Shown one piece after another: positions 63,172 to 64,000 of a stretch of 64,000 nt of DNA; position 1 is the first letter of the stretch; each line of letters opens with the position of its first letter. The notes under the pieces were generated by a model. It had not been told where the DNA came from. It ran no database searches and was given only the letters and a program-made list of their open reading frames with translations. This DNA comes from Bacteroides faecium (GTDB taxonomy: Bacteria; Bacteroidota; Bacteroidia; Bacteroidales; Bacteroidaceae): the NCBI RefSeq assembly GCF_012113595.1, contig NZ_CP050831.1, positions 1,984,001-2,048,000 of the forward strand, in the 5' to 3' direction. The position numbers and the translations under genes are program-made.

Positions 63172-63363
63172 TATAATTATGAAAAAGGAGCTTATACGGA
63201 AATTCCAATCTCTTGGAATAATGCATCTCGTAAATTGACGATAGGGGCAAGAAAAGGTGCGTATGAGGGAATGTTGAAGAACCGTAAGTTTACTGTAACC
63301 CTTCAGGACGGGACTCAAAAAAGCGTTGATTATAGTGGGAAGGCAGTTTCTGTAAAGTTTTGA
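63172..63363 (+). pseudogene. C-terminal relic of a GH31/DUF5110 glycosidase gene
   Basis: About 63 codons in another frame read YNYEKGAYTEIPISWNN, then RKLTIGARKGAYEGMLKNR, then a short strand to the stop at 63361-63363. This is the characteristic end of the DUF5110 domain of GH31 alpha-xylosidase/glucosidase proteins. No start and no catalytic domain are present: the rest of the gene, several hundred codons, is missing. A deletion joining the GH43 gene to the GH31 tail explains it best. Confidence 0.75.
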
Positions 63364-63416
63364 TTGTAATAGAATGTGTGATTATGTCAGTAGAAAAGAA
63401 TCTGAAAAGTAGAAAT

Positions 63417-64000
63417 ATGATGAAGTCTTTTATAGTAATGGCTATGCTATTGGGGAGTAGCGTTGCAAGTGCAGAAAATAAACAGATAACAAGTCCTGAT
63501 GGGAAGCTGGTAGTAACAGTCTCAGATATGGATGGAAGACCCTCTTATTCTGTTAGTTATGACAATGTTCTCTTTTTGAAGCCATCTCCATTGGGGATTA
63601 TTGCAAATATTGGAGATTTTTCATCGGGGATGTCGCTGGAAAAGAATGTTTCAACAAATAAAATAGATGAAACATACGAGTTGGCTTCTATTAAGCAGAA
63701 CAAGGTTCGTTATGTGGCCAATGAAGCTGTATTTTCGTTTACACAACAAGGGAAAACAATTTATGATGTTATATTCCGCATAAGTAATAACGATGTTGCT
63801 TTTAAATATAAGATGTATCCGCAAGGTGAGACACTAAGTTGCGTGGTTAAGCAAGAAGTTACAGGATTTGCGTTTCCTGACGGAACCACCACTTTCCTTT
63901 GTCCGCAAAGTAAACCGATGGGGGGATTTGCCCGTACTTCTCCAAGTTATGAGACGTCTTATACGGTAGATGATGCCGCAGGGAAAAATGGCTGGGGAGA
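63417..64000 (+). CDS. GH97 glycosidase, N-terminal part, runs off window
   Basis: The frame is open from the ATG at 63417 (MMKSFIVMAMLLGSSVASA signal peptide) to the window end, about 194 codons; an ATG at 63384 would add a polar N-terminus and is less likely. The sequence ITSPDGKLVVTVSDMDGRPSYSV, RISNNDVAFKYKMYPQ and FPDGTTTFLCPQSKPMGGF is typical of the N-terminal beta-sandwich of GH97 alpha-glucosidases/galactosidases. The catalytic barrel lies beyond the window, so retaining versus inverting type cannot be judged. Confidence 0.85.
   Translation, partial: MMKSFIVMAMLLGSSVASAENKQITSPDGKLVVTVSDMDGRPSYSVSYDNVLFLKPSPLGIIANIGDFSSGMSLEKNVSTNKIDETYELASIKQNKVRYVANEAVFSFTQQGKTIYDVIFRISNNDVAFKYKMYPQGETLSCVVKQEVTGFAFPDGTTTFLCPQSKPMGGFARTSPSYETSYTVDDAAGKNGWG

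Overview
The window looks like a chromosomal segment of a gut Bacteroides, close in gene content to the B. thetaiotaomicron / B. ovatus / B. xylanisolvens group. This is inferred from SusC/SusD pairs, polysaccharide utilisation loci (PULs), Bacteroides-type promoters (-7 element TAnnTTTG), a homodimer-type glycyl-tRNA synthetase and Bacteroidales-specific families. No species marker was tested.

Layout. 1-5.3 kb is accessory DNA: a truncated VirE/VapE-like helicase gene, an XRE-ImmA/PIN toxin-antitoxin-like pair with its own operator, a long non-coding stretch (a 22-bp-period palindrome array, GGTGATAG repeats, a strong candidate structured RNA), a small HTH/coiled-coil protein and an 18-bp tandem repeat. 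5.4-7.9 kb holds an orphan TonB-dependent receptor. 7.9-10.5 kb is a three-gene operon (nucleotidyltransferase-like / XRE regulator / KGGVGR-type ATPase with TPRs) resembling an uncharacterised defence or toxin-antitoxin module. 10.6-19.2 kb is a compact PUL (SusC, SusD, GH3, GH144) whose enzyme set points to beta-1,2-glucan, with a divergent TPR membrane regulator. 21.4-23.0 kb is an AT-rich cassette of an unknown lipoprotein and two small membrane proteins. 23.2-28.9 kb is mostly core: PfkB kinase, tRNA-Leu, an S41 peptidase, DUF3316 and topoisomerase IV subunit A.

28.9-43.8 kb is a nine-gene operon on the minus strand (GH16, SusC, SusD, GH18-like, NagX, MFS, NagA, NagB, GH20) plus a XylR/AraC-type regulator. 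It makes a full path from a GlcNAc-containing glycan to fructose-6-phosphate. 43.9-44.6 kb is a striking palindromic element without a gene. 44.8-49.2 kb carries an AAA_14/DUF4143 ATPase, glyS, an FKBP lipoprotein and a crystallin-fold lipoprotein. 49.7-56.4 kb is a LacI-controlled sugar-oxidation operon (aldo/keto reductase, amidohydrolase/lactonase, FucP-like transporter, zinc dehydrogenase), probably for L-fucose or a related sugar, split by an IS4-family insertion with a 9-bp target duplication. 56.7-64 kb is a plant-glycan hydrolase cluster (GH43, GH3, GH43, a GH31 relic, GH97 running off the end).

Two non-coding themes stand out. (1) Four separate intergenic sites carry different sequences built on the same plan: short palindromes repeating every 22 bp (3729, 14502, 44199, 61078); one of them lies at the exact centre of the 709-bp palindromic element. 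(2) Three hydrolase promoters at 56.5, 58.3 and 61.3 kb carry near-identical 9-bp sites at 21-bp spacing, a constant 38-39 bp from the -7 element, which defines a local regulon; the GH16 operon promoter has a different site (TTGCGCAA) with the same geometry.
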